From Bryobacterales bacterium (GTDB taxonomy: Bacteria; Acidobacteriota; Terriglobia; Bryobacterales; UBA6623), in NCBI GenBank assembly GCA_028819235.1, contig JAPPMC010000311.1, positions 1 to 64,000 on the forward strand: a DNA stretch of 64,000 nt, written 5' to 3'. A program made the translations under genes and the position numbers. Of this stretch, positions 33,726-42,406 are shown piece by piece (within the stretch, counting starts at the first letter, position 1; the number at the start of each line of letters is the position of its first letter). Below the pieces are notes generated by a model. It worked only from the letters and a program-made list of their open reading frames with translations. It had not been told where the DNA came from and made no database searches.

Positions 33726-35171
33726 ATGAGTCGCACACGAATCCAACGAACCGCCCCGCTCGCCGGTCATTTCTGGTCGCTGGCCACAGCACTCGCGTTC
33801 GCTGCGGCATGCCTCGCTGCCACTGACGGGGTGAAGCCCAACATTGTGTTGATCCTTATCGACGACTTGGGCTACGGCGATATCGGTCCTTTCGGTTCGG
33901 CCATCAACAAGACCCCCCATCTCGATCGAATGGCGGCAGAGGGACTTGCCCTGCGCCAGTTCTACGCCTCGAACACAAATTGCACACCGTCGCGCGCGGC
34001 CCTGATGACCGGGACATACGCCCATCGGATCGGCATGGACGGCGATGTGCTGTTTCCGGGCGAGCGCCGCGGCCTCAACCCGAACGAGACGACGATCGCG
34101 GAGGTCATGAAGGGAGCGGGCTACGCCACCGGGGCTTTCGGGAAATGGCATCTCGGCGATCAGCCGGAGCACTTGCCACTCAAGCACGGCTTCGACGAGC
34201 ACTTTGGAATCCCCTATTCGAACGACATGTGGCCGGGGAACCTCAAGGGCCACCGCCACACCAAGGAGCCCTACACGCCTTTGCCGGTCGTATTGAACGA
34301 TCAGGTGGTTGCGTACGTGGCTGACGGCGCGGACCAATCGCTGCTCGCCGAGGCCGTCACCGGCGCAGCAACCGAGTTCATTCGAAGACATTGGGCCGAG
34401 CCCTTCTTTCTCTATCTGGCCCACGCATACATCCATCGACCGCGATACGCGCGCCCAGAGATTGCGGAACGGGCCGGGGGAAACGTAAACCGGGCGGTCG
34501 TGGAGGAGGTCGACGACAGCGTCGGACGCGTTCTCGACACGCTGCGGGAACTCGACATCGCGAAGAAGACCCTGGTCATCTTCACGTCGGATAACGGCGG
34601 CTCCGCCGGCATGAGCATGGGGCCTCTACGCGGCGGGAAGGGCGGCCCAAAATATGAGGGCCACATGCGCGAGCCGACGATCACGTGGTGGCCGGGGACG
34701 ATCCCAGCGGGCCAGACTACGGACGAGATCGTCTCGTCAGTCGATATCCTGCCGTCGCTCGCGGCATTCGTCGGTGCGGAACCGCCCGACCGCCAAATCG
34801 ACGGGAAGGACGCACTCGATGTTCTTCTGGGCAAGCCGAACGCACGCTCGCCGCACGAAGTCCTGTTCTACGAGGACGAAGGCGTGCGCAGCGGAAACTG
34901 GAAGCTAGTTCGCGGAGCGTCGGGAAGATTCGAGTTGTACGACCTAGGCTCAGACGTGGGCGAGACAAACGACTTGGCGGCAGTGCACCCGTCGCGTGTG
35001 AGCGAGTTGCGCGGGCTGCTTGAGGAGCACACGGTGGAGATCGCCACCAACCGGAGACCGCCGGGTGAGAGCGAGACGGCCCTCCCACTCATCACGGAGC
35101 CCGGGGATTTGCCCAAGCTGCGGAAACTAATGGGGGTCGACGATTTCGAGGCCGTACCGGAGCGCCGGTGA
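33726..35171 (+). CDS. sulfatase (arylsulfatase A-like), exported
   Basis: This 481-residue sulfatase has a signal peptide (about residues 1-32), metal residues in VLILIDDLGYGD (Asp46-Asp47) and active-site signature CTPSR at 86-90. FGKWHLGD, conserved in arylsulfatases, follows. VIFTSDNGGSAG gives the second metal-binding pair. It is a different subfamily from the preceding sulfatase, so the operon can attack more than one sulfate position; that is inference. It starts 7 bp after the previous stop and ends inside the ribosome-binding site of the next gene. Confidence 0.92.
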   Translation: MSRTRIQRTAPLAGHFWSLATALAFAAACLAATDGVKPNIVLILIDDLGYGDIGPFGSAINKTPHLDRMAAEGLALRQFYASNTNCTPSRAALMTGTYAHRIGMDGDVLFPGERRGLNPNETTIAEVMKGAGYATGAFGKWHLGDQPEHLPLKHGFDEHFGIPYSNDMWPGNLKGHRHTKEPYTPLPVVLNDQVVAYVADGADQSLLAEAVTGAATEFIRRHWAEPFFLYLAHAYIHRPRYARPEIAERAGGNVNRAVVEEVDDSVGRVLDTLRELDIAKKTLVIFTSDNGGSAGMSMGPLRGGKGGPKYEGHMREPTITWWPGTIPAGQTTDEIVSSVDILPSLAAFVGAEPPDRQIDGKDALDVLLGKPNARSPHEVLFYEDEGVRSGNWKLVRGASGRFELYDLGSDVGETNDLAAVHPSRVSELRGLLEEHTVEIATNRRPPGESETALPLITEPGDLPKLRKLMGVDDFEAVPERR

Positions 35172-35182
35172 AGGAGGAGGAA
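35172..35182 (+). promoter_or_regulatory. strong Shine-Dalgarno deciding the start of the third sulfatase
   Basis: AGGAGGAGGAA lies 3 to 13 bases upstream of ATG 35186 and directly after the TGA of the previous sulfatase. It favours ATG 35186 over the in-frame GTG at 35168. Confidence 0.7.
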
Positions 35183-35185
35183 CCC

Positions 35186-37024
35186 ATGCTGCAGACTCTT
35201 CGAAGTCGAACCGCTTTCCCAATTCGCGCACTTGTCTCACTGATGGCTCTCCCCGCTCTTTGTCAAGCACAGCAGCGTCCGAATGTGATCGTCGTCCTGA
35301 CCGACGATCAAGGCTACGGCGATCTCTCAGCTCATGGGAATCCTGTGCTCAAGACGCCGAACTTGGACAAGCTGCACTCGCAGAGCATTCGATTCACCGA
35401 CTTTCACGTCGCGCCCATGTGCACCCCTACGCGCAGCCAACTGCTGACGGGACGTGACGCGATTGACAACGGCGCATCATTCGTCTGCATGGGACGGTCG
35501 CTGATTCGAGAAGAGCTGCCGACCTTGGCCGACATCTTTCAGGACGCCGGCTATGCAACGGGGCACTTCGGGAAGTGGCATCTGGGCGACAACTACCCGT
35601 TCCGGCCCCAAGACCGCGGCTTCCAGGAGACGGTACACCACGGTGCCTGGGGCATCACATCGCTCGCCGACTATTTCGGCAACGACTACTTCAATGACCA
35701 CTACCGCCACAACGGGCGCATCGAGCAGTACACGGGCTACTGCACAGACGTCTGGTTCCAAGAGGCAATGTCCTGGATTCGGCGGCAGGCGCGAGCCGAG
35801 AAGCCCTTCTTGGTCTACCTGCCCACCAACGCCCCACACGTGCCATTGTGGGTGCCCAACGAATACATCGACCCGTACCTAGGTGAGGTCGAGTCTCGCG
35901 TCGCAAAGTTCTTCGGGATGATCGCCAACATCGACGAGAACATGGGACGGTTAACCGGGTTATTGGACAAGTTGGGAATCGCCGACGACACAATCTTCGT
36001 CTTTGCCGGCGACAACGGGACCGCGCAAGGTGAAGCCGTCTTCAACGCCGGAATGCGTGGCAAGAAGCGTTCCCTCTACGAAGGCGGACATCGCGTACCG
36101 CTGTTCGTTCGCTGGCCAGCAGGCGAAATCGGTGTGCCCCGGGACATCGGCACCTTGACACACGTGCAGGACATCCTTCCGACGCTTCTCGATCTCAGCG
36201 GCGTCCCCGCCCCGGCCCAAGCTGCTTTCGATGGCGTCAGTCTCGCGCCGTTGCTGAAGGGACAACAGCAAGACCTAAGTGAGCGCATGCTGGTCGTGCA
36301 GTACGGCGGAGTCTTCGAGAAGGATCGGGACGCCGCGGTGATGTGGGAGAGGTGGCGGCTGATCAATGGAATGGAACTGTACGATCTCAGCAAGGATCCA
36401 GGGCAGAGAAATGACGTTTCCGGGGATTTCCCCGATACGGTCGCCAAGATGCGGGAGCACTACGACGCGTGGTGGAACGAGTTGATGCCCGCGGCAGAGG
36501 CCTATCAGCCGATCGCGGTCGGTGCGAGGGCTGAGAACCCTGCCCGGCTGAACGCTTCCGATTGGAATGGCGTCTACTGTGACAACCCGCGCTGCGTGCG
36601 AGGCGGCCAGAGGCTTTCGGGCCCTTGGAGGATTCGGGTCGAGAGGCCCGGCCGCTACCGCTTTTCGCTGCGCCGCTGGCCGAAGGAGTCCGGGCTGGCC
36701 CTGCGCGACCCGGCAGAGCCGCTCCAAGGGAAGTACGGTGACCTGATCGCTGGCAAGGCTTTGCCGATTACGGACGCACGGCTGCGCGTAGGCGACACGG
36801 AAATGCACAGGCGGGTGAACCGGGACGACCAGCAGGTCGTGTTCGAGACCGAGCTGGAGTCGGGCGAAATGCAACTCCAAAGCTGGTTTCTGGACGAAGC
36901 CGGCGAGTTGCTGGCCGGTGCCTTCTACGTGGAGGTCGAACGCGTTGTCAATGCGGCTCACGCCACGGACTCCGCCTCGCTCTGCCCCCCGTCGGACTCC
37001 TCCTGCTTGGACCAGCGGAAGTAG
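35186..37024 (+). CDS. sulfatase with extra C-terminal domain, exported
   Basis: This 612-residue sulfatase has a signal peptide (ends near LCQAQQ), metal pair Asp40-Asp41 (VVLTDDQGYGD) and signature CTPTR at residues 79-83 (Cys-x-Pro-Thr-Arg variant). FGKWHLGDNYPF and VFAGDNGTAQG follow. After about residue 440 comes an additional domain of about 170 residues (GPWRIRVERPGRYRFSLRRWP) that looks like a beta-sandwich, found in some arylsulfatases of glycan-degrading bacteria. It is the last intact gene of the GH32-sulfatase operon and lies 14 bp after the previous gene. Confidence 0.92.
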   Translation: MLQTLRSRTAFPIRALVSLMALPALCQAQQRPNVIVVLTDDQGYGDLSAHGNPVLKTPNLDKLHSQSIRFTDFHVAPMCTPTRSQLLTGRDAIDNGASFVCMGRSLIREELPTLADIFQDAGYATGHFGKWHLGDNYPFRPQDRGFQETVHHGAWGITSLADYFGNDYFNDHYRHNGRIEQYTGYCTDVWFQEAMSWIRRQARAEKPFLVYLPTNAPHVPLWVPNEYIDPYLGEVESRVAKFFGMIANIDENMGRLTGLLDKLGIADDTIFVFAGDNGTAQGEAVFNAGMRGKKRSLYEGGHRVPLFVRWPAGEIGVPRDIGTLTHVQDILPTLLDLSGVPAPAQAAFDGVSLAPLLKGQQQDLSERMLVVQYGGVFEKDRDAAVMWERWRLINGMELYDLSKDPGQRNDVSGDFPDTVAKMREHYDAWWNELMPAAEAYQPIAVGARAENPARLNASDWNGVYCDNPRCVRGGQRLSGPWRIRVERPGRYRFSLRRWPKESGLALRDPAEPLQGKYGDLIAGKALPITDARLRVGDTEMHRRVNRDDQQVVFETELESGEMQLQSWFLDEAGELLAGAFYVEVERVVNAAHATDSASLCPPSDSSCLDQRK

Positions 37025-37159
37025 CCGAGTCGGACTCTAGCGCTCATGATTCCGAGCAACAAGCTCGTCCTCCGGGCGCTCACTTCCGCCATGGCCGCAA
37101 TTCCCTTCCGTCTTCGACAGGGGCGCAGTCGCAGGGGCTCAGCAGGAATGAGTTAGAAC

Positions 37160-38091
37160 ATGGCAAGAACAAGCATCACCCAGAGTCTACGTTCGTGCAG
37201 AACTGCGATGGGCCCGATTGTCCTGCTGACGGCGATCGGCCTCTAAGCCCAATAGCAGCAGCCGGACTACACCGGCATAGTTCCCTGCTACGCGTCTGCG
37301 GACATCCTCGAGGGGCAGGATGGGCAGCTCAGGACAAATCCACTGCTGATCCGGTTTCGGGAGTCGCGCAAGAAGATGGCCGACGACCCACACCCGCCGA
37401 TATATCGCTGCGTCAACACCGGGTGCCGACCGAACGACCTAAACGGGCTCTCTCTGGAAAGGCCGATTGCACTTGTTCGATCAGGCCTACCCGCCCGAGG
37501 GTCCCTGATAGCACTGGGGGCACGCCGTCAGCACGGATCTGATCCACTAGCGCGATTTGCCGTTGGCCATCCATCCGCACCCACTGGAGAAGGTCTTCTC
37601 CGCCGCGACATTGGTGGTAGAGGACCGAGTGATCGCGATGTACGACGGGACGATGGGCGGCAACATGGTGGCAGTTCCAGCGATCAGCTGCTGCTCAACG
37701 GAGAGAAACATCGTCGCGCCGGGCGTAACCACACCCGGAATCCGCGTCGACGCGCCGATCATCCTCCTCGACATGTATCCCACACTGCTTGAGTTAGCCG
37801 GCCTACAGCAAGAGGCGGATAACGACAGCGAGGGCTTTCGTGACAATGCTCATGGGTCCATACGCGAAGCGCTCGCGGCCCCCGGTGATGACATGGCTTC
37901 GCGGCAACCACGCTTTCCGCACTGAGCGCTGGCGCTATGTCCGCTATCGCGACGGCAGCGAGGAACTCTACGACCATTCCAACGATCCGTGGGAGTGGGT
38001 GAACTTGGCAGTCGACCCCCGATACTCGTCTGTCATCAAGGAGCATCGAGGCCGGTTGCCAATGGACGAAGCTCCGCAGTCTTCGAATTGA
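37160..38091 (+). pseudogene. chimeric pseudogene: GH32 N-terminal half joined to sulfatase C-terminal end
   Basis: From ATG 37160 a signal-peptide frame runs into stops at TAA 37244 and TAG 37253. It continues as TNPLLIRFRESRKKMADDP and the GH32 motif NDLNG (37433-37447, from NDPNG). After a one-base frameshift the same family resumes as WKGRLHLFDQAYPPEG, two stops, then HWGHAVSTDLIH. A TAG at 37548 replaces the usual Trp, and TLVVEDRVIAMYDGT follows. Near 37712 the homology switches to a sulfatase: APIILLDMYPTLLELAGL, then in another frame WLRGNHAFRTERWRYVRYRD and SEELYDHSNDPWEWVNLA to the stop at 38091. The sulfatase catalytic N-terminus is missing. By-eye reading, no database. Confidence 0.8.
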
Positions 38092-38280
38092 GGAGCGCAG
38101 AAGGGTTCCCGTCGAGCAGCGGCTGCCGTTCGCGTCGAAAGTGCTGCCTCAGAACCTATCGACGAACAGTGCCTTGAGGTGGCGCCAAGTGGAGCACCTG
38201 GCGGTGCCTGTGGCGCTAAGCCACTTCACAGGCGCGCGCTGCCTGGCCCTTGACTGCGCGGCCTGTTCCTCCAGCACATC

Positions 38281-38530
38281 CATGAGTGCCGCCGGGCAGT
38301 CAGCGATAGCTGGCCGCTCGCCACCGTCGCCAGCCTAGGGGTCTGCGCCAAGATGGCCGGCTACCGCGGGGTAACCGCTGTTTCGCATTTAGCCTCCCTC
38401 TTAACCCTCGAGCGGCGCGAGGCCGTGCACGGCCCCCTTGGTAAGCGCCTGCCAGACCACCCATGCCACGTTGCCAACACTAACGCTGAAAGACGGCGCC
38501 CGCAGGCGTTGCCGTGCGGTTGCAGAAACC
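38281..38530 (+). mobile_element. possible ISAs1/DDE_Tnp_1-associated transposase remnant
   Basis: One + frame reads WPLATVASLGVCAKMAGYRG followed by VTAVSHLASLLTLERREAVHGPLG. This resembles the LATVLxLxVCAxLAGxRxxxAIAxWA region at the N-terminus of ISAs1-type transposases. The frame is broken by stops upstream and decays downstream. No terminal inverted repeats were found by eye, so the assignment is tentative. Confidence 0.35.
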
Positions 38531-38686
38531 GATGAACCAACGTCACCTTGCGCCGGGCCAAGCGTTCGCGCTGGCGGATGTGAGCGTCTGAGTCTGGCCC
38601 AGCGCGGAATCAGGGAGTCACTCAAGACGTCGGCGAGGCCCGCAAGTGGCTCGCCGCGGATGCGGGATCCGTCTGACCCTCGGTCT

Positions 38687-38708
38687 CGTTGGATCGAACC
38701 AACGTTTT
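38687..38708 (+). terminator. terminator-like hairpin
   Basis: CGTTGG-ATCGAA-CCAACG followed by TTTT. The stem is perfect but only 6 bp, and the upstream sequence is degraded. It also resembles a T-arm, but no tRNA can be folded around it. Confidence 0.4.
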
Positions 38709-38758
38709 GCCCTGGCCACACGCTCTCTGTGAATCGCCAACCCATTCATTGACCCTGT

Positions 38759-38788
38759 TTGTGCCGCGCAAGTTGGCTGGCCTATGAT
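38759..38788 (+). promoter_or_regulatory. candidate promoter of the acyl carrier protein gene
   Basis: TTGTGC and TATGAT separated by 18 bases lie 27 bases upstream of the ACP start. The AGGAGA at 38799-38804 is a well-placed ribosome-binding site. The -35 element is weak. Confidence 0.35.
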
Positions 38789-38814
38789 GGGAATCCATAG
38801 GAGAAGCATCACTA

Positions 38815-39045
38815 ATGGCATCAACAGAGGACCGCATCCGGCAGCTGATTCGAGACAATCTGGATATTACCGATCACTTGGACTTCGACGCCAGCTTCGG
38901 AGACCACGACATCTCATCTGTGGACGCCGTCGCATTCGCCAAGCTGGTCGGGAAGACGTTTGGGCGCCAAATCCCGCCAGCGGACTTCGCACAGTTCCAG
39001 AACCTCCGCGACCTTGCAGACTACCTCGACTCGAACGCTGGGTAG
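38815..39045 (+). CDS. orphan acyl carrier protein
   Basis: This 76-residue four-helix ACP-like protein has the phosphopantetheine-attachment region DISSVDAVAF, in which Ser35 aligns with the Ser of the usual D-S-L-D motif. The C-terminal FQNLRDLADYL matches the TVGDL(V)xxI helix of ACPs. It is more divergent than a housekeeping AcpP (acidic residue before Ser replaced by Ser34). It is not next to fatty-acid or polyketide genes. An ACP-phosphodiesterase gene lies 1.3 kb downstream. Likely a specialised carrier; its partner enzymes are not visible. Confidence 0.8.
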   Translation: MASTEDRIRQLIRDNLDITDHLDFDASFGDHDISSVDAVAFAKLVGKTFGRQIPPADFAQFQNLRDLADYLDSNAG

Positions 39046-40329
39046 GCACGCCGACCGTCGTTCCAAACCCCAACATCGTAGCGAGGCATACCGCTCAGCG
39101 GCCATCCGTGGGAAGCCGCTCGGAGAACGATCGTTCGCCAGGGCCCGACAGGTCTGGTCGAACGTTCGGGAGCAGTTCGGCCACGCCGCAGACAGGCGGT
39201 AGCGTCGTGACACGGAAGAGAGCAGCATCGTCACCCCGGATACCGCATAAGGGCTCCCGACCGACTTTCGACGTCAAAGGGCGATTGGACGACGGTAGCG
39301 TCACCAGCCTGCGGCGGCGCGGGAATCCCGAGGGGGTGAGCGTCGCGACGAGCCGCGGCGACGGCCTAGCTATTCACCTTCACCTTCCCCGCTGGTCGCT
39401 GCCAAAGGACGAATCGATCTCCAGATCTCCGACTTGAGAACCCATAGGGTGAATCCGGTTGGAACGCGCTTGGGCCACAACACTCCGAACTTGATCCGGC
39501 ATCCTGCTGGAAGTGGCCCGCAGGCGACCTGTCCAAGAAGGAACGGGACAAGGGCCGCCGGGAGGATGGGAGACGCCCGGCGGAACTGGGGCGGCAACCG
39601 CCCCGGCATTCCGCACCATGTGGATTCGTCGACCTCTCCGGCGTCAAGACAATGCCGATCAGAATCAACCCGAGGACACTCCAATTCTGTGGGGGGCAAC
39701 ATTCCGCGGCGAGCCGCTCAAGAGCGTAGTGCCGCGTGCTCATGGGGGGCGCTTCATAGAGCCCGGTCGGTGGCCGCAGGCGGGAACAGCTGGGCGGCTG
39801 GATCTGCCGGCTCAGCGAACGCCTAAGGTTCGGACACGCGTGTAGGCCTCATGGCGCCGGGCACCCGCTCCGCACTCAGCCCCGGATCGCCATCGGCAGG
39901 GATAGCGCAGTCGGGCAAACCGAACCGCTCCGGATCTCTTGGGAGGAACTCGAGTAGCGAACTGAATCGCGATAGTGTCAAGAGTTTGGGTTGGAGCAAG
40001 GGCCCCAAGACGGGGTGCCCGTGCTCGGTCGCGAGTTGATGCCGGCTGCCGTCGCGCAAAGCGTAGACAAGCAGGCGCCTGCATAGGTTGTGGGCCTCGT
40101 AGCCGACCACAGCGGCGCCGATGCGGTCGATGCCGAGCCTGGAGCCGAGATCGGGCCCCATGTGGCCACCATCCTCAGCCATCGCGCTGCGTCGGCCGGG
40201 CCAATGCAGCCTCGAACGGCGCTAGAGACCGGCCCGGCCAGAGGCAAAGAGCCAGTTCAGGCTGGCCGACCTACAATCGAAATGCGCCATGGCTCCGCGC
40301 CGCCGTGCTAAGACCGCGCAACGAAGCAG
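39046..40329 (+). other. 1.28-kb region without a recognised gene
   Basis: The base composition is similar to coding DNA, and open frames of 80-130 codons occur on both strands, but none is recognised. One + frame at about 39208-39437 and the - frame 39823-40182 (listed below) read most like protein. The stretch may hold decayed genes of the adjacent accessory region. Confidence 0.4.
39823..40182 (-). CDS. hypothetical protein or gene fragment
   Basis: This 119-codon open frame on - has GC-rich third positions and protein-like composition (GIDRIGAAVVGYEAHNLCRR, LEFLPRDPERFG). No known family is recognised, and no ribosome-binding site or signal peptide is evident. It could be a fragment of a decayed gene. 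It is reported only because the codon pattern looks better than that of competing frames. Confidence 0.3.
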   Translation of the reverse strand: MAEDGGHMGPDLGSRLGIDRIGAAVVGYEAHNLCRRLLVYALRDGSRHQLATEHGHPVLGPLLQPKLLTLSRFSSLLEFLPRDPERFGLPDCAIPADGDPGLSAERVPGAMRPTRVSEP

Positions 40330-41070
40330 GTGAACCATCTCGCCCACTTGCGGCTGGCCGCTCCGGCACGAGAAGAAATGGTCGGCCAAATACTGGCAGA
40401 CTTCGTTACGGCAAGCGAGATCAGCAGCTTCCCTCCTGGCATCCAGGCGGGCATCCGCCGCCACCAGCGGATCGACGCCTTTACCGACAGCCATCCGGTT
40501 TTTTCCCGGGCGAGGCGGCGGCTGAGGCCGCCCCACCGCCGCTTCGCGGGGGTGCTCCTGGATGTCTTCTTCGACCACTTCCTAGCTGTCGAGTGGCACG
40601 CTCACGGCGTCGGAGGCTCGCTATCGGAGTTCGCGCAATTCTGCTACCGGGTGCTGCGGCAGCACGGGGGACTGCCAGCGCCGCGCTACTTGAGGGCGAT
40701 TGACGCCATGCGCCGCGACGACTGGCTGGTGAACTACCGGAACCTACAGGGGGTTGACCGCGCATTGCGCGGCATCGGGAGGCGCTTCCCGAAGGAGAAT
40801 CCGCTCGCGTCCGGCATCTCTGTGCTGCAGCAGGACTATCGGGCCTTCAGGTCGGACTTCCGGGCGTTCTTCCCGCTGCTCGTACTCGAATTCGGACGGA
40901 CCGAAGCCCCGCGACGTCGACTCGGGACCGGCGACGCAGGGCTCATGGTTACAATTGGGCGATATGCTGACCGGGATGTCAAAGGGTCACCTAGCCCTCT
41001 TGGTGGTCGCTCCGCTGCTGGTCATCGGGGCGCTGCACCTCGCGGCAGCCGAAGAGCAGGCGGACCCTGA
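40330..41070 (+). CDS. acpH: acyl carrier protein phosphodiesterase (AcpH-like)
   Basis: This 246-residue protein has the AcpH/DUF479 N-terminus (MNHLAHLRLA, then GQILADFV and IRRHQRIDAFTDSHP). Conserved VLLDVFFDHFLA and GISVLQQDY segments follow. AcpH removes the 4'-phosphopantetheine arm from acyl carrier protein using a metal ion. The start is GTG 40330. Family members are about 195 residues; here the frame runs about 50 residues further, and its last 107 bases overlap the next gene. The tail (after about residue 200) is Arg/Gly-rich and unlikely to be a folded part. An orphan ACP lies upstream in the same direction. Confidence 0.8.
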   Translation: MNHLAHLRLAAPAREEMVGQILADFVTASEISSFPPGIQAGIRRHQRIDAFTDSHPVFSRARRRLRPPHRRFAGVLLDVFFDHFLAVEWHAHGVGGSLSEFAQFCYRVLRQHGGLPAPRYLRAIDAMRRDDWLVNYRNLQGVDRALRGIGRRFPKENPLASGISVLQQDYRAFRSDFRAFFPLLVLEFGRTEAPRRRLGTGDAGLMVTIGRYADRDVKGSPSPLGGRSAAGHRGAAPRGSRRAGGP

Positions 41071-42388
41071 ACTCTACCCGCATGTCGTGCTGATCACTGT
41101 CGACACTCTGCGGGCCGACCACCTCTCCTCGTATGGCTACCACCTCAGGACCAGTCCGGTGATGGACGGGCTGGCGGCCGAGGGGGTCCGTTTCGACCGC
41201 GCCTACACGCCGATTCCGATGACCGGACCAGCGCACTTCTCGATCCTCAACGGACGCTTCCCGCAGGAGCACGGGGCCCGCATCAATGGCGTGTCGGTGG
41301 CCGATGGTTCAAAGTTCCTGACCGTCCCGCAAATCCTGCGGCGATTCGGGTACACAACCGGGGCATTCGTCAGCGCTTGGCCACTCTTGGGCCGGCTAAC
41401 CCGCCTCGACCGGCACTTCGACCACTACGACGACGAGCTGACGCGGTCATACCAGCTCGTGCACTCGATGCGCTGGGCAGAAGACGTGACCTCGCCGGCC
41501 TTGCGCTGGCTCGAGGACAACCAGAATGCCCAGCGATTATTCCTTTGGGTGCACTACTTCGACCCCCACGAGCCCTACAACCTTCGGGAAGAGTTTGCCG
41601 ACCCCGAGGTTGTGGCGGAACCGCACCCGGACACCCCCGAGTACTCGAAGGAGATCCAGAACCGGATTCGCCGGTATGACTCGGAGATCGGGTACGCCGA
41701 CGCGCACATCGGCCGCCTGCTGCGGCGTATCGAGCGCCTCGGAATGCGCGACAACACGCTGGTCGTGCTGGTCGCCGACCACGGCGAGGGACTCGGGGAG
41801 CACGGCTTCAACGGCCATGGCCGATGGCTCTACGAGAGCACTGTCCGCGTTCCCTGGATCATGCGCCTGCCGGGCCGGATCCGGCCGGGAACGGTCGTGC
41901 GGCCGAGCGTCTCCATTCTTGACCTTGCTCCGACATTGCTTGACCTGGTCGTGCCGGAGTTCCGCAGCGAGGCGCCGATACCTATCTCCTTTGCAGGCCG
42001 CAGCCAGATTGCGGCGATCGACGAGGAGCAATCACCCGCAATTCGGCAGATCCGCTTCGTGTCCTTCGAGGGCAAGAAGGGATTCGCGCCAACCTGGCTA
42101 TCGTGGGTGTGGAAGCCGAACTCAGGGCTCCCGTTCAGGATCGGAAAGTTGGAAGGGCAAAGAAAAATGGTCTGGACTCCGGGAGCGGACAGCTTCGAGA
42201 TCTTCGATCTGGCGCAAGACCCGCTTGAGCTGCGCCCTGCCCAGCTGACGCCCAAGGACCGCAGCTATCCGTTCGAGCGAGACGGCTTCCACCGCTGGTT
42301 CGACTCCACTGACCTTGCCGAGAGCGAAACGCGGCTCACCAAACGCGACCAGGAAGCCTTGGAGAGCCTCGGCTACATCGTGAGGTAG
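40964..42388 (+). CDS. sulfatase-fold alkaline phosphatase-superfamily protein with Thr in the active-site position
   Basis: This 474-residue exported or membrane-anchored protein begins with a hydrophobic N-terminal helix (about residues 9-28). The metal-binding strand is VVLITVDTLRADHLSSYGY. The nucleophile loop is TPIPMTGPAHFSILNG: where sulfatases carry Cys/Ser-x-Pro-x-Arg, this one has Met-Thr87-Gly-Pro-Ala-His. VLVADHGEGLGEHGFNGHG holds the second set of metal ligands. Thr nucleophiles occur in phosphotransferases and phosphodiesterases of this superfamily, so it may not be a sulfatase. ATG 40976 is an alternative start. It overlaps the 3' end of the AcpH frame. Confidence 0.85.
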   Translation: MLTGMSKGHLALLVVAPLLVIGALHLAAAEEQADPELYPHVVLITVDTLRADHLSSYGYHLRTSPVMDGLAAEGVRFDRAYTPIPMTGPAHFSILNGRFPQEHGARINGVSVADGSKFLTVPQILRRFGYTTGAFVSAWPLLGRLTRLDRHFDHYDDELTRSYQLVHSMRWAEDVTSPALRWLEDNQNAQRLFLWVHYFDPHEPYNLREEFADPEVVAEPHPDTPEYSKEIQNRIRRYDSEIGYADAHIGRLLRRIERLGMRDNTLVVLVADHGEGLGEHGFNGHGRWLYESTVRVPWIMRLPGRIRPGTVVRPSVSILDLAPTLLDLVVPEFRSEAPIPISFAGRSQIAAIDEEQSPAIRQIRFVSFEGKKGFAPTWLSWVWKPNSGLPFRIGKLEGQRKMVWTPGADSFEIFDLAQDPLELRPAQLTPKDRSYPFERDGFHRWFDSTDLAESETRLTKRDQEALESLGYIVR

Positions 42389-42406
42389 GGGCCGGGAAAA
42401 CCTAGC

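Larger units (their letters stand above)
38092..38814 (+). other. non-coding stretch with a transposase remnant and a terminator-like hairpin
   Basis: No intact gene is seen between the chimeric pseudogene and the acyl carrier protein. It contains the probable transposase remnant (38281-38530), a hairpin followed by four T (38687-38708) and the presumed ACP promoter, each listed separately. Confidence 0.4.

Noticed and set aside
38687..38704. tRNA T-arm-like hairpin
   Set aside because: The loop lacks the TTCxAxx pattern and there is no cloverleaf; kept only as a weak terminator.
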